A stretch of DNA of 64,000 nucleotides, from assembly GCA_963971405.1 (NCBI GenBank), contig OZ020489.1, positions 23,152,290 through 23,216,289 of the forward strand. The letters are read 5' to 3'. Each line of letters starts with the position of its first letter. The first letter of the stretch is position 1. The notes below the pieces were generated by a model. That model saw only the letters and a list, made by a program, of their open reading frames with translations, searched no databases and was not told the DNA's origin. Positions 36,382-48,699 of this stretch are shown here, piece by piece. The stretch comes from Psococerastis gibbosa. Taxonomy: Eukaryota > Arthropoda > Insecta > Psocodea > Psocidae. Position numbers and translations under genes: made by a program.

Positions 36382-39300
36382 TTATGGGAAAAGTTCGTCG
36401 TAAGTAAATTTAAGTGTTATCCTATTTGCAATTTCAGTAAAGACTTCACTTATGGAGTTTTCTAGGGCAGGTTGGATTTCTTCCAAAAATATTTTGCTGT
36501 TGGCGTTAAGAATTCTGTTCGTAGCCGGCCCTGCAATACCAACAAGATTTATTAGCAATTTTGCAAAAGAAATTTTATCTTGCTGTTGTGTATTTGGAGT
36601 CACAGCTGCCGTCAGATTCCGATGGATACATTCTGGTTTTACATAATATTGTATTTACATGACCTAGTCGGGAATTCACTGAAGCACTCCAAGAAAATTG
36701 AAAATAATTTTGCGACTTCGCCGCTTCATCTGTAAATCAAAGCTGAATATTTTGTGGACAAAGGCTCGATTCAGCTCATACGGTATCTGTTAGAAGTTGA
36801 AGAAAAACCGGAAAATTGGGAGAAAGATGGTTTAACTGGTTTCAAATACAGTACCGTAGAAGAAGTGTTAGAAAAAATCTGGACAGAGTAGAACTCGAAC
36901 CCATGGTCTCTGTCTCTCCGGGGCAGCGTTTACCATCAACACTATCAGTCCTAGTCTAGTGTTGATAATGACACGATACCCCAGAATGATATAGATCGTA
37001 GTTTCAAGTCCAGACTTCCAGAGTTCCAGATTTTATTCGATTCCCTTTTCCGGGTGTACCACGGAGGTCGCCTTCTCAGCCAATTTAATGAGTGTATTAT
37101 ATACAATAGTACAATAATGTTGTAATATAATTTTTTAATATATATTTTGTATGTTATATACTGATAATTTGAGTAATTTACCTAATATAGGGTCTCCATT
37201 GAAAAGATTTGTAAGATGGACAGTGACGTCACCCACTTCCAACTTAGTCTTCATTTTTCTCATATGAATGTACATCTTACCATCTCGCTCGATTTTGTCT
37301 CCCTTCATATTGACGTCTGCTTTGTAGTTGGCTGGAAGTAAATACAGTGATTAAGCCTAAAAATAGAAATTCGGGAGGTATTCACGATAATTCTAGACCT
37401 ACCGGTGGTCCGAATCGAACGATGACTCTCTAACCAGAACGACCCAATTTTACTAGTACCTTAGGTATCTACTTAATTTTAAGGAGTTTTAAATTAAGTC
37501 TTAAAGCGTGCAAGTAGGCCTATGTATAGCACGTGCTTACAGTCAACGCAAGAGAAAGAAAGTTTCACTCTGAACTTTGGATTCTGGTTATCTTTAAAGC
37601 TGGCCATTCACGAGGGCTCCAAACGGACTCACGCCAAGCCAAATGGAGCGTCCTGCTTCATTTGGCGTTAGCGCCATTTAGAGGGGTCATCACGACTACG
37701 CTGAACCAGTCGCTCCAAATCTTTCAAATTGTACAGTGTAAAAGTACCTCATCCACATCGTCACACTGTACAATTTGAAAGATTTAGAGCGAGTGGTTCA
37801 GTGTAGTCGTGATGACCCTTCTAAATGGCGCTAACGCCAAATGGAACAGGACGCGCCATTTGGCTTGGTGCGAGTCCGTTTGGAGCCCTCGTGAATGGCC
37901 AGCTTAATGCTGTATAATGGTAAATATTTACTATTTCCTGCAACTCTAAATCTTTTTTCGTGTAATATTGACATGTGCAAGGAATTCTTTCCTAAAAAAC
38001 ATTTAAACATTACAAAATGGTGTAAAGTTAAATAAAAATGTCACTATAGGCATGGCGCACCATATAACACGAATTGTTTGCAAAATTTGTTATAGAATGG
38101 AACGGCTGATTTAATGCGCACTTAAAGTGAACTCTAAAAGCATTTGGAGTATATTAGAATTCGCTTTAAGAGGAGTTTGTAGCTAGAAAAAAATATACAT
38201 AGGAACATAATGAATACAGGATACTTTTTTTAAAATGTTACTATGACGTTTTTTAAAATATGTAATTAGCTCAAATTGTAGTTTTAGTAGTTAATATATC
38301 ATACCAAATAAAAATTAAGATGATTGACCAACTCATTTTTCATAATATCCCCTTAGGCCTACAGTAAACAATTCACCGTTTCTTATACCGTTGGGGAAAA
38401 TTATGGAAAATTAGTGGCACAGTCATGAAACCTTTAATATGGTTTAACGCATAAACTATTTATCTGCAACTTAAAAGAAACACTTTAAAAAACTCTCAGT
38501 AACTCGATGAAAAATAAAGCGTATCGGATTTTGTGGCGTATGTTCATACATGTATTTTGTTTAGCTACCATCTCCTCCTAACATGATTATGGATGAGTTA
38601 ATAATTATTAGATGGTTACCGCGCTACAACAGGTAATCAAAGTGCTCGCGGTTCTGCAGACCATAAAAAGCGGTAGTCTGTTCTATTTCACCAGGAACAG
38701 AATGTCATGGAACTAATTAAAATCGGAAAAGTCGATAGAAACGAAAGTCACGCTTAGTCGACATTTTATTGTATTGCCAGGCAATGTCAGCTCCCAGAGT
38801 GAATTTATTATATCAGTTAGTTTATATAGTAAAAATGCATTGTTGTAAATTTAGCTCACAACAAGGTCATATGAAGGTTAGTATAATAATTTCAGAAAAA
38901 GTTAACGCTGTTGTATAATTAAATATATTTTATATTTCAAATGTTTCATTCATGATTTTAAAATTTATAAAATGAAAGAAGTGGGGGTTTCTTCGTTATG
39001 ACTAGCACTAATATATATATACTGTATTCATACAGTCTTCAAGATTGCGTAAACACGTAATTAATTGCAGATATTTTTAGGGTGCCGGGGGTTTCCCCCG
39101 GTGATGATTAAAAAAAAGGTACGAAACTGTAGGGGTTTATTACGCGTTTTGACTAGTACCAGTACAGTCTTCACGGTTGCATAAACACGTTATTGCAGAT
39201 TGTAGATATACAATGAACATGTAGCGTAGTGGTACGGACTTTGACTTTCACCCGAAAGGTTGTTGGTTCAAGTCCCACACTGGTTACATTTTCTGGCCTT

Positions 39301-42300
39301 GCTTCGGAGGGCATGTAAAGCAGGTGGTCCCGGGCCTACCTTGTTGAGTGTAAGAGAGGGCTTTATAGCCCTAACTCCGCTAGGTCGGCTTAGTAATAGA
39401 AACAATAAAAAGTCAAGAAGAAGAAAAAGAATGGAACAAAATTAATGCAACAATGAGATTTTAGGTTAGGCCTAGCTACCACAGGCGGATCTAGGATATT
39501 TTTAGGGGTGCGGGGGTCACCTACGGTCATGTTTTAAAAAATTGACAGGGGGTATACTCGTTTTAACCGCAAAAGAGTTTAAATTTCAGCATAGATGAAT
39601 TCTATTCGTAAACATGTGAAACCCCATGGTTTTTTTTAAATATAGGCCCGAATTAGTGGGTGTTTACCCATTTTCATAACAGTATAGATTTTATATACGA
39701 AGTTGGTCTACTATGGCGATTATGTTAAATCCTAACCTGGGATTAAAAATGTAAACAAGATAATTTTACAATGGGAAGTGCTGTTCAAAATTGTTTTTTC
39801 AACATTTTTAACCCCGGGAGTAAGTTAATACTAATCGCCATAGTAGACCCGCTAGTGAATAAAAAAAAATAGTCTCAAAATAGTGGGGCCTTAGCATTTT
39901 AACAGTAGTAGGTCTACATTCAGACCAAGGCTTACAAAATTACTCTACGATAAATTGGGGGTTCGGGGGCCTCCCCAGGGGGAATACTTTGATATTTAGG
40001 GGCAATTTAATGGGGGTTTTCGCATTTCGACAGTCCAAGTTTACAGTTCCCTATAGCTCATAATTCTAGGTAATGTAAAAGTAAAAAGTAAATATAAATT
40101 TATTTCCTTCAAATATTTTTAAAATCCTTCTTTATAAATAAATTATGAATTTTTGTTCGATAACTAAGCCAATGAGCGCTATAAAGCCATCTCTTACATG
40201 CCCTCTTAAATGGCCTCCGCAGCATGGACAAATAATGTATCATGTGTGATGTGTGGGACTCGAACCAACAACCTTTGAGGTGAAAGTCAGTGTCCGTACC
40301 ACTACTCTAAATGTCCTGTCCTTCTTCGATGGTGCATCCTGACAAAAAAGCTATTATTATCTAGAACTTATTCAAAATTTCGCCCCCCCCCTTAAATCCA
40401 CTTACTCATGTTCCCTGTGATGACTCCCTTTCCTTTGAGACTCAACAGGAGAATCCTCATGTTCATTGAGTAGTCACCGCGGAAACTCAGCCTCGGAAGG
40501 AGGATTTTAAAATCGTACTGGTTGTTGTTGACATCAGTCCTGCACAATGAAATTGTAAGTGTTAAAGTAAGAACGGAGTCACCGATATTCCATTTTCTGT
40601 TCTAACTTCAATTTCTCATGAAATATGGAACGCAGAACAATGAAAAAATGTTAAATGGCAAGAAGAATTTTTTCTCCTAATTTTGATGTGTAGTATGTGG
40701 CCTTAACTAACCCCGATTCGTCACAGTTGATGAACTCCTTCAGCTTGAACTCCTGAGTGACCGCTATTTTTTGCGTATCACGTTCACTGACAATAGCCGA
40801 TCGGTATTGATGATTGCAACATAGTATATATCAAAATTAGGAGAAAAAATTCTTCTTGCCATTCAACATTTTTTCATTGTTCATATTTCATGAGAAATTA
40901 AACTTTGCACTGTATGGAATATCGGCGACTCCGGTTTGCCCTTAATGTGGTGGGCTAGAGCCAGAATAATATAGTAGTACAGACGCCTAAATACATAAGC
41001 CTAAATAATCTACTAAGCTGGAAGTGAAACTGTAAGTTTTAAAATTATTACAAAAAACACGGAATCGTCACCATTATTGAACACAATAGTCATTTTGACG
41101 GAATTGTCTGTATAAATTACAGTGAACCAATAGGTATTAAAAATGAAGGAATACTGACATTTCTTCGATTTCATGAACATACTATAGAATACATAGGTTA
41201 TGAAGAAAGTGTTTCATTATTTTTACTTAATTATCCCACAGTACGATACTTATAAAAATTGTCGGCCGTTTGTTTACGCAAAATTTGAAACAGTTTGCCT
41301 AAAACGGTCGAAATTAATAATTATTCAGTTCTAGAGAGGGCCCCAGGCACGTAGCGAGGAATTTCGGAAGGGGGGGGGGGGGGGTTCAATATTTTTTTTA
41401 AATCCAAAACCTCATACAAGCCATGTATATTTGGTAAATCGATGCAAAATTAAAACCTGGGATGATATATATAGTAATAATACTATATCCTATATCTACA
41501 TAAACCTGGGAGAATAATTAATAATGACGATCATCAGCGGCAAATATAAAAAGAATATATTTCTTACAAAAAGCACTAATTATTAACCTTATTAGATAGG
41601 TATTTAGAGAAGCAGTCTCCTGTTTGTTCGGGCCATTACATCCAGAACATTTTCGGCACTTGGCGCTATTTTAGCATTGACTGATAAAAGAGCCAAGCCC
41701 GTCAACGTCTCGTTGCCCATCCTGTTTCGGAGGTAATTTTTGATCCGTTTTAAAGTGGAGAAGCTCCGTTCAACGGACGCAGTTGACGAGGTTGTGTGTT
41801 AATAGCCACGAAGGAAAATTATGCGCGGACGCGCCAAATCAATATTTCTTTTAGTTTACTTTTACTTTTATTAGGTACTTTTCAAATCAAATGAAATGTA
41901 TTTAATTCTATCTTAAGAGTACAAGATACATATGAACAATTCCCAACCCAAATGCTCCTAAGAATGTGCTTGGGGAGGGAACATACCATACTAGACTAAA
42001 TTATTCAATTCAATAACAATAATATGTGTGTCTGAAATGGATAGCTATGCTATTGAAAAAAAGAGAAGATATATTAATACAAATGGATAAATAGTTAATG
42101 AAAAGATTACATGATATATTTTCTGATATTTCAATTATTGCTGTTTTTAAAATTTTATTTCCTAAATATTACTGTAAATTTTTGAAACTACAGGAAGGGG
42201 GGCACCCTGTTACGTGGGTGACCACAGAAAGGGGGCCACCCCGTTACTTGGGGGGGGTTTGAATCCCCCAAACCCTCCCCCTCGCTACGCTCCCCCCATG

Positions 42301-45190
42301 CCCTTACCTATATATACATACAGTACTACAATAATTATTTAGCAACAATACAACTACTATACTTACTTTAGCGATGTTATAACAAAATTGCCAGGACCAT
42401 CAACCTTTATGTTCTTGACAAGAGCTTCTATCTTTGCTCCTTCGGGTCCACGTGACAGTGAAATTTCTTGTAGTGAAAGAGGTTCGATTGGAGGCACGTC
42501 CAATTCTTTGATGCCTTTAAACAGCCGCGGCCTTAATGCTTCTATTGATTTATTTATGCAAGATGCTACTTCTGGGTCTGCTCTTCTGCATACTTTAATG
42601 TAGTCAGCTAAAAATATCAATATGCAACAGTTGAGTTTTTGTACCTATCCCCCTATTCACTTCTTTCTAATTAGAATGAGAAATACTCGTATTCATGTGA
42701 GAGACTGACGCCAAGTGGTTCGGAATCTGTAATATACGTGCAGTATTCATTTTTTTAATGCCTAGAGACAGTAATTTTATTAGCTTACGAATGCACAATA
42801 ATCAGACTATTGTAATTTGTTTAATTGGAACGAGGAAAATTAAGGAACTAGGCATTAAAGAACTTAATTGGCCATTACATCATTTCATTTAGTTATTTCT
42901 TCTTCTTCTTCTTCTTCTTCTTCTTCTTCTTCTTCTTCTTCTTCTTCTTCTTCTTCTAACACAATCTCTGTCATTCGCACGAATTTTTGCTTGGGCATGG
43001 CCAGCCCAACCCAACAACATGGCTGGGAGACGTCGTAAGAATGTCAGACGACTGCATGCCGAAAAAGATGTACAAAGCAAGCATGGCGGAAAGACGACTG
43101 GCCGGGCGTCCTCGAAAACGCTGGAAGAATTAGTTGGAAAGTGACCTTCACGAGTTGGGAGTCCGTAGATGGTGGAACGTTGAACGAAACCGAGATGACT
43201 GGAGGAGTGTTGTCGAGTAGGCCAAAGCTCATCAAGGGCTGTAGAGCCAGAAGGAGATGGGTTCAACCTTAGAACTTTTCGTGTTCCAACTCGCCGTGAT
43301 ATGAATTAGGGGACCTTCTTATTATAGTCAATTCCCAACCACTTGCCCTCAGCCTCTCACATGAACAATTATTTCTAATTAGAGGTGAACATGTGGCGGA
43401 TTGGGACCCCTGACTTCCTTTTACGACAGTCCAGTTCGTTATTATCAACACTACCGCCTTCACCAGTAACACAGTAACCGCCTCACACAATTATCAAATC
43501 CCATCAGACCAGCAAGTGTAACAAGTCTGACAAGTGACTGGCAATTTCAAATTTCTAGCATGAACATAGTCATTGAGGCCATCGACATAGCAGTATATTG
43601 GATGTACAATGTTTTCAGATCAGATCAGGTAGGACTGCCAGTTGCTGCCATTCAAGAACCAAAAAGAAGCATAGTTCTCCCACTCCCACTCGTATCATCT
43701 TTACTTGGTTAAGTCATGCTTTCGTTTGTTTCATTGCGTCAATGGTCAGCTTGTCTCAGCTTGTCCATTATCGCTTGTAGCCGGTGTAGGTTGACATCGA
43801 GAACGTACACCAGTTTGCCAAATCATTTCAAGGATCTAATATTTTTGTAGTCGGGAACCGGTTCATCTAGTTCATGGTTGAAGAGCCGTTCTAAGAACGA
43901 CACACTTACACTCTGTTGGTATTCTCCGAGGTGTGTCTAACCACACTCGATGCCGTTTTTGCGAGATTTATTAATGCATTACAATCTCAAGTTTTTATAT
44001 CTTATTTTAATATATATATAGTATATACGCCGATTGCATCTTTTATTGATTATAATGCAGATAACGCAGATAAATAAAATAACATATAAAAACTTGAGAT
44101 GGTAATGTATTAATAAATGTAATTAATCTGTATTCGGCTTATCTGCGTTATAATCAATAAAAGATACAATCAAATAATTACAATGTCATTAATGACATTT
44201 ATTAATACATTACAATCTCAAGTTTTTATATCTTATATTAGTTACCATAAGCCGATTGTATTTTTTATGGATTGTAACGCAGATCAGCCGAATACAGATT
44301 AATGGCAAAAAACTGCATTTGCTAATGTTCCTTTGTATGTGTATAATTTTAGAATAGACTATGGATTGTGTTTTCCTGTTTGATCAAATAAAATATGTTT
44401 AAATAAAATAAAAAATTCATTCATTAAAATGTACCTACCCAAACCAAATCACAATATGCAGTAAACCTGTGAAAAAAAAGACATGTGTGCTAGGACACGT
44501 GGTAGAAGTGAAACTTCAACGTGGAAAAACGAATCACAACGGACAAGTGGAAAAGCGAATAGCAACAGACAAGTGGAAAAACGAATCACAACGGACAAGT
44601 GAAAAAAAAAGAATAGCAACAAAATTTTTAATTCAAGTTTTACGGACAGATTGTTAATGTACTGGTCGAATGTGAAAACAAAAAAAATATTAATTGTTGT
44701 GATTCGTTTTTCCACTTTGAAGTTTCACTTCTACCATGTGTCCTAGCACACATGTCTTTATTTTTTTATTAAAAAAAATATAAATAAATTGGAAAACTAT
44801 TTCCAAACAAAGTTTCAAACTACAATAATATATTAAAGAAATGTTGGAGAAATGAGAGCAGAGCGCCAAGAGCATTTATGAATTTTGGAGGAGTTTGCAC
44901 CCACAGTCACCACATATCTTGTGCTCACGGCCCCCAGAGGGGTTAATCCGGTACTGCCTACAATAGTCCTAAAGTGGAGACAACAGTAATTTCCCGGCAC
45001 ATACTGTAGGTAGGTAAGTTTTGGACGATGGTTTAGTAAAGTCACAAACCGAATGTTGTATTAACACACTGTGGTATGTAATATATAGGTAGTTGAATAT
45101 TAACTTACGTATGAGGGCATTTGTGAAAACTAATGTAAATATAACGACACCCGTTGTTGTTACAACGAAGCGTGCAGCTTGCCCACCCAT
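36382..45190 (-). CDS. Takeout/JHBP-family secreted lipid-binding protein, gene 2, five exons, 251 residues
   Basis: Minus-strand exons are 45109-45190, 42367-42607, 40406-40539, 37182-37331 and 36382-36530, totalling 756 nt, all GT/AG with matching phases. The hydrophobic N-terminus GVVIFTLVFTNA acts as a signal peptide. PDYIKVCRRADPEVASC holds the conserved Cys pair (C34, C44). It continues with LFKGIKELDVPPIEPLSLQE, YDFKILLPRLSFRGDYSM, a VTVHLTNLFNGDPIL segment and a C-terminus ending TYDELFP. The exon lengths mirror gene 1 (241 versus 93+148, 134 versus 137, 150 versus 150, 149 versus 152). One intron of gene 1 is absent here. The protein is clearly diverged from gene 1, so the duplication is old. 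Confidence 0.93.
37598..37903. mobile_element. 306-bp palindromic element flanked by TTAA
   Basis: Arms of about 145 bp start GCTGGCCATTCACGAGGGCT and pair along their length with few mismatches. The loop is 'gtaaaagtacctcatccaca'. TTAA lies at 37594-37597 and 37904-37907, the hallmark of piggyBac-type integration. It lies in intron 3 of JHBP gene 2, about 270 bp from exon 4. Confidence 0.75.
39217..39415 (+). repeat. SINE S2, best-preserved copy
   Basis: A box TAGCGTAGTGG, then 'ggactttgactttcacccga', B box GGTTCAAGTCC, and a 3' part with 'tgtaagagagggctttatag' and 'ccctaactccgctagg' ending in an A-rich 'aacaataaaaagtc'. This arrangement is that of a tRNA-derived SINE. Truncated 3' parts are at 61085-61150 (+) and 61665-61735 (-). 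Confidence 0.75.
39480..40060. repeat. GC-run module array (relative of 9.9-10.7 kb) with a MITE inside
   Basis: Begins 'caggcggatctaggatattt'. Module phrases ('agtgggtgtttacccatttt', 'agtggggccttagcatttt', 'atgggggttttcgcatttcg') recur near 39640, 39870 and 40005. A TGGCGATTA MITE sits at 39705-39850. Intron 3 of JHBP gene 2. Confidence 0.55.
40135..40315 (-). repeat. SINE S2 copy
   Basis: Minus-strand 'gtagtggtacggacactgac', 'ggttgttggttcgagtccca' (B box) and a shortened 3' part. It lies 90 bp downstream of JHBP gene 2 exon 3. Confidence 0.65.
40573..40945. mobile_element. Inverted-repeat element with approximately 120-bp arms
   Basis: The left arm from 'acggagtcaccgatattcca' through 'ttttctcctaattttgat' is mirrored at 40825-40945, ending 'ggaatatcggcgactccggt'. 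The 130-bp centre has no coding signal. It begins within 40 bp upstream of JHBP gene 2 exon 3. Confidence 0.65.
41345..42300. mobile_element. Decayed hAT element carrying a transposase remnant
   Basis: Possible ends are 'caggcacgtagcgaggaatt' followed by a G run, and 'cctccccctcgctacgctcc' at 42276-42295, whose complement contains GCGTAGCGAGG. The interior holds the transposase fragment at 41608-41790. A clear target duplication was not seen. Confidence 0.5.
41608..41790 (-). pseudogene. hAT transposase C-terminal dimerisation domain fragment
   Basis: The frame reads SSTASVERSFSTLKRIKNYL, then RMGNETLTGLALLSVNAKIA. This is the conserved ASVERSFS...LKxIKxxLR...RLxxLxLLSI signature of hAT family dimerisation domains. 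No transposase catalytic part is nearby, so this is a remnant. It lies in intron 2 of JHBP gene 2, same strand. Confidence 0.8.
42899..42957. repeat. (TTC)n microsatellite, about 19 units
   Basis: Uninterrupted CTT/TTC repeat in intron 1 of JHBP gene 2, immediately before a LINE 3' fragment. Confidence 0.95.
43005..43265 (+). pseudogene. LINE 3' ORF fragment
   Basis: The frame from 43020 reads WLGDVVRMSDDCMPKKMYKA, then RRLAGRPRKRWKN, stop, then a conserved tail with DWRSVVE. 'GRPRKRW...DR..WR' is the usual C-terminus of RTE/CR1-like LINE polyproteins. Different subfamily from the 5.4-kb LINE. Confidence 0.7.
43960..44310. repeat. Overlapping inverted and direct repeats, AT-rich
   Basis: 'cattacaatctcaagttttt' plus 'atatcttat' occurs near 43977 and 44210 in direct orientation and inverted near 44090-44120. 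'ctgcgttataatcaataaaa' occurs inverted near 44035-44060. This looks like a palindromic MITE with an extra partial copy. Confidence 0.55.
44477..44757. repeat. Inverted repeat enclosing 26-bp tandem units
   Basis: The arms 44477-44536 and 44697-44757 ('acatgtgtgctaggacacgt' and complement) enclose about four tandem units built on 'acaagtggaaaaacgaatca'. AT-rich. Class unknown. Confidence 0.6.
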
Positions 45191-45199
45191 GCTGATCTG

Positions 45200-47280
45200 A
45201 AATGTGAAAATCAATGTTGTTAATTACCTGCCAAAACTAGGTGTCAAGGAATGAATAACGAATTTAGTGCAACAATACAATTGACGAAGAATAAGCCTAT
45301 AAAGTCTTTTTTTCATGTTAACCATAGGTAATAGCAATGATTATTATTAGAAGGAGGAGGGTATCAAACGCATGAAATACAAATAACTGTCTTCTAATTG
45401 TAATTATGGCTTCAATTAACTAGAGGTAGCTGAAGAACCTTCAACTCCCTCCCTGACGAGCTACTTACCCCTTTCACACATACTGACTAGTTAAAACCTC
45501 AGTCAGGGACGGGATTCTTAGTGGCCAACAAGTGGCAACAAGCAATACTACAAATCCAGTTTCTCTAAGCCCTATATTTATATCTGCGTCAATCAGCTCC
45601 AAAATAAAAATAGTAATATTTTCGTTCTTAAATAGTATGTTTAACGTTACATAACATAAAAAAATAAAATCGAATGATATGTTGGTACAATATTAGATGC
45701 GAGTTATTGTAATTTTGGATGACTAAATTGACCGGACTATATTTTAAACATCATTTTTCGATTTGGTTTTTTGCATTTTTTAAGACAATTTTGCACAGTA
45801 ATGTATATTGTTCTCTATACCATTAGAAAGTAGAGATTTCAACGAACAAAAGGCCCACCCAATTTTGTAAAAAATCGACATTTTGACGTGAGATTTTTTG
45901 AATGAAAATTAGGATGCTTTTTCCATGTATAGTCAAAATTCGTTGGAAAAAATTAATATTTTAAATCAAAAAAATTATAGTGGATTTAGAACATACAAAA
46001 GTAAATTTTCCCCAATTTTCACGAAAAAAGTTTTTTTTTGTGAAAGTTAAAAATAAATAACCAAAACCCTGGTTTTTGGCATTTTTCTCATAAAATTTGA
46101 GGTTATGTGAAAAAGTGTAATCACTAAAGTTGTACATCTTCGTATTATCTACCTTTTCGCTATTTAATGTTTTTCCATAGGACTTGTAGTTTTGTCGGAA
46201 ATGAAGATGTACCGTATTTCACCCTTCAAAACCACCCCTACCTGCCTCCCGAACTCAGATCGCCTGTAATTTATTTTTCTTTTAATGTCTGTCACATTAT
46301 CTTCCATTTCCAACGGGTTTCATTCTACTATAATTTAATGTTTTTTTCACCATTTTTCAGGGGATCTACCCTGGGCTATTTGACGAAATTTGGCATGTAG
46401 GATGTGTATGAAAGTTGTAGTGGAATACTTATAGAATATGTAATTATTTAATTAACTAATGGGGACTAAAATGTCACTCATTGCAAAGTTCATAGAGAAA
46501 TGGCAGCAGTCAAAATACCCTATGATATTGTGTATGAAGTAGTCATCCTTAACTTGGATTGACCAAATCAATGTAGCTCATCAGCTGACGTAGTAAATTA
46601 AATAAAAAATAGAAACTGATTGATTTTTAGGTGATCCAGGGGTACTCGATATCTACGTTATACAATATATCATCTTCAAAAATAAAATACAATATATACA
46701 CTGTAATAAAAAAGTGAATCAAATATTGTTTTTCAATAAACTCACCTAATGCCTATCTACTTCACAACAGATGGAAACGGTATGGTTCAACTAAACACAA
46801 TAAAATAATCCTTTGAATAAAAACCTTTTTTAACTCCTCATTTTATGCGATACTAAACAGTGCCTACAAACGGTGGCCAGAGAAAATATTAAACTGAATC
46901 AGTTGTATTTATGTGTTGCCGCATCTATTATGTTTTATGAATGCCCCCCCCCCTAACCACTGTTATGAGCCATTAGCCTATAGGCTGTCGATTAACCATT
47001 TTCAGTGTCACTTAAGCGATGTTACTGTTCTGACACAAGTCGAATGTTTCGCAATCCTTTTATTCCGGATGACAAGGTCAACAAATAAGAAGTTGCCGCG
47101 ACCTGTAGGGCCGGACATTGCCTTTTCACAGGACAAGCCGCGGTTTCATGGCATTCGACCTACCTTCAACTCGATGTATACGAGTATTCCAGTAACCTAT
47201 AAACTGGGTCTAAAACAGACAACAGCTTAGGCTGCAAGTCAACTAGAAGTTAGTGATTTCGTACTAATACGAGACCTAAA
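45200..47280. other. Intergenic, no gene recognised
   Basis: Upstream flank of JHBP gene 2, where its promoter should lie. AT-rich. Neither a repeat with a recognisable class nor a splice-framed exon could be supported. Confidence 0.4.
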
Positions 47281-47282
47281 TC

Positions 47283-47945
47283 CATTGCTTTCCTATTTAC
47301 TGTACACGTTAGTATCATATAAGAAAAGCTATGTGATGGTTGAAATGATTGATTTCAAGATTCCAACGGATTTACACGTTCCCAGGATCCCAGGTACCAA
47401 CCTAGTGTTTTTTTACGAAATGTCTGTCTGTCGGTGTGTCTGTGTGTGTCAGTCTGTCTGTAACTCGAATTTGGGCCAACTTTTAGTTTGACTTAGATGA
47501 AGTTTGGCAAGTTGGTTTACAAAAATAATACTGTCCAGTGGTGTTTTTTTTCTTTTTTGATAACTTCATATCGGAGGTTTATACCCCAAAAACACCCAAA
47601 GAAGACTTCTTTTAAATTCACGTACGGTGTATTGTAACTAATTAATGTAAACAAAACCCATTAGGTCGCACCCTACTTGATAGTTTGGTTCGGGACGTAA
47701 AAATTATAGCAATGACTGATTTATAATGAAAAATAACTCTAACAATTAATTTTCTGAGGAACCATTCCATCGACGCTTTTTAAGTTCAGTTACTTTTTAG
47801 GTGCTAAATTGAGTAAAAAAACGGAACAGGGTGCTTTCCGAAGCAAGATTTTGACTTGAAGAAAAAAAAAATTGTTTTTTGAAGATATTATGGAGAACCC
47901 AATTCAATCCGTACTATACCATTATTATTGTGTAGGTAGTGATAT
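47283..47945 (+). mobile_element. Helentron-like element G, diverged subfamily
   Basis: Starts GCTTTCC with the near-5' hairpin degraded, then 'ttccaacggatttacacgtt', a (GTCT/GTGT)n tract at 47421-47460 and the core variant 'gatgaagtttggcaagttgg', then 'ttgatagtttggttcgggac' and a decayed 3' half. Confidence 0.6.
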
Positions 47946-48699
47946 AATTGACCCGCCCATTCTATACTATGCAATTGTCCCATCGATCAATCCAGTGCTT
48001 CAGGATAGGGAAAATCTATGGGCAAGTAATATTTAATCTTTTTTTTTTAAAACAATGTTTTAGTAAGGTACTGATAAGGTACCTATACTAATTGATAAAT
48101 AGAAAAACGTGTACGGGCTTACTTGTACCGGTGGTTGTAGTTTATATTTGAAAATTTTGAGTTAACGAAATTGGTTGCCTAAGTAATAAACTAAAAATCA
48201 TAATTTATTTACATATATAATATATAATGACATAATTGGCCAACTGGTCTATAACCGTTCACGCCATGTAAATCTCGGCTGTTCGGAAAACAATTCTCAC
48301 ACAAAATCCCTAAAACAATTGCATGCCGGTTCTATTTGTTTTAGGCGCAATGTTTTGAGAATAATTATTATTTTACACGCGAAACACGATCATTGTATAT
48401 CCTAGATGGTTAGATAATTAAGTGATTTTAGTAGATAATGATCTCATTAAACCTTACCCTGCGGCCATAGTAAACGTTAAAGTAGCAAATTAGCCATAAC
48501 AAGTAATCATTAATTAAGCGGCCAATTAGAATAGGAAATAGTTTTATTAAACGCCTATATTTATGATAATGAACCTTGTTGGGCACATGACTTTCATTGG
48601 CAGGATAAAACGTGACAGTTGACGATATCAGACCATAGAAAACATGAAATTTAAATGTTTAAAAACCCATAGAATGCAACTCACGTTAGGAAGATTCCG

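Noticed and set aside
39217..39290. Possible tRNA gene from good A and B boxes (also 56205, 32010, 36200)
   Set aside because: No acceptor-stem pairing or anticodon arm could be drawn, and the heads are joined to repeated 3' parts, which marks SINEs.
42889..43266. Frame with a long polyarginine or polyglutamate-type run
   Set aside because: Produced by the TTC microsatellite and by the antisense of a LINE fragment.
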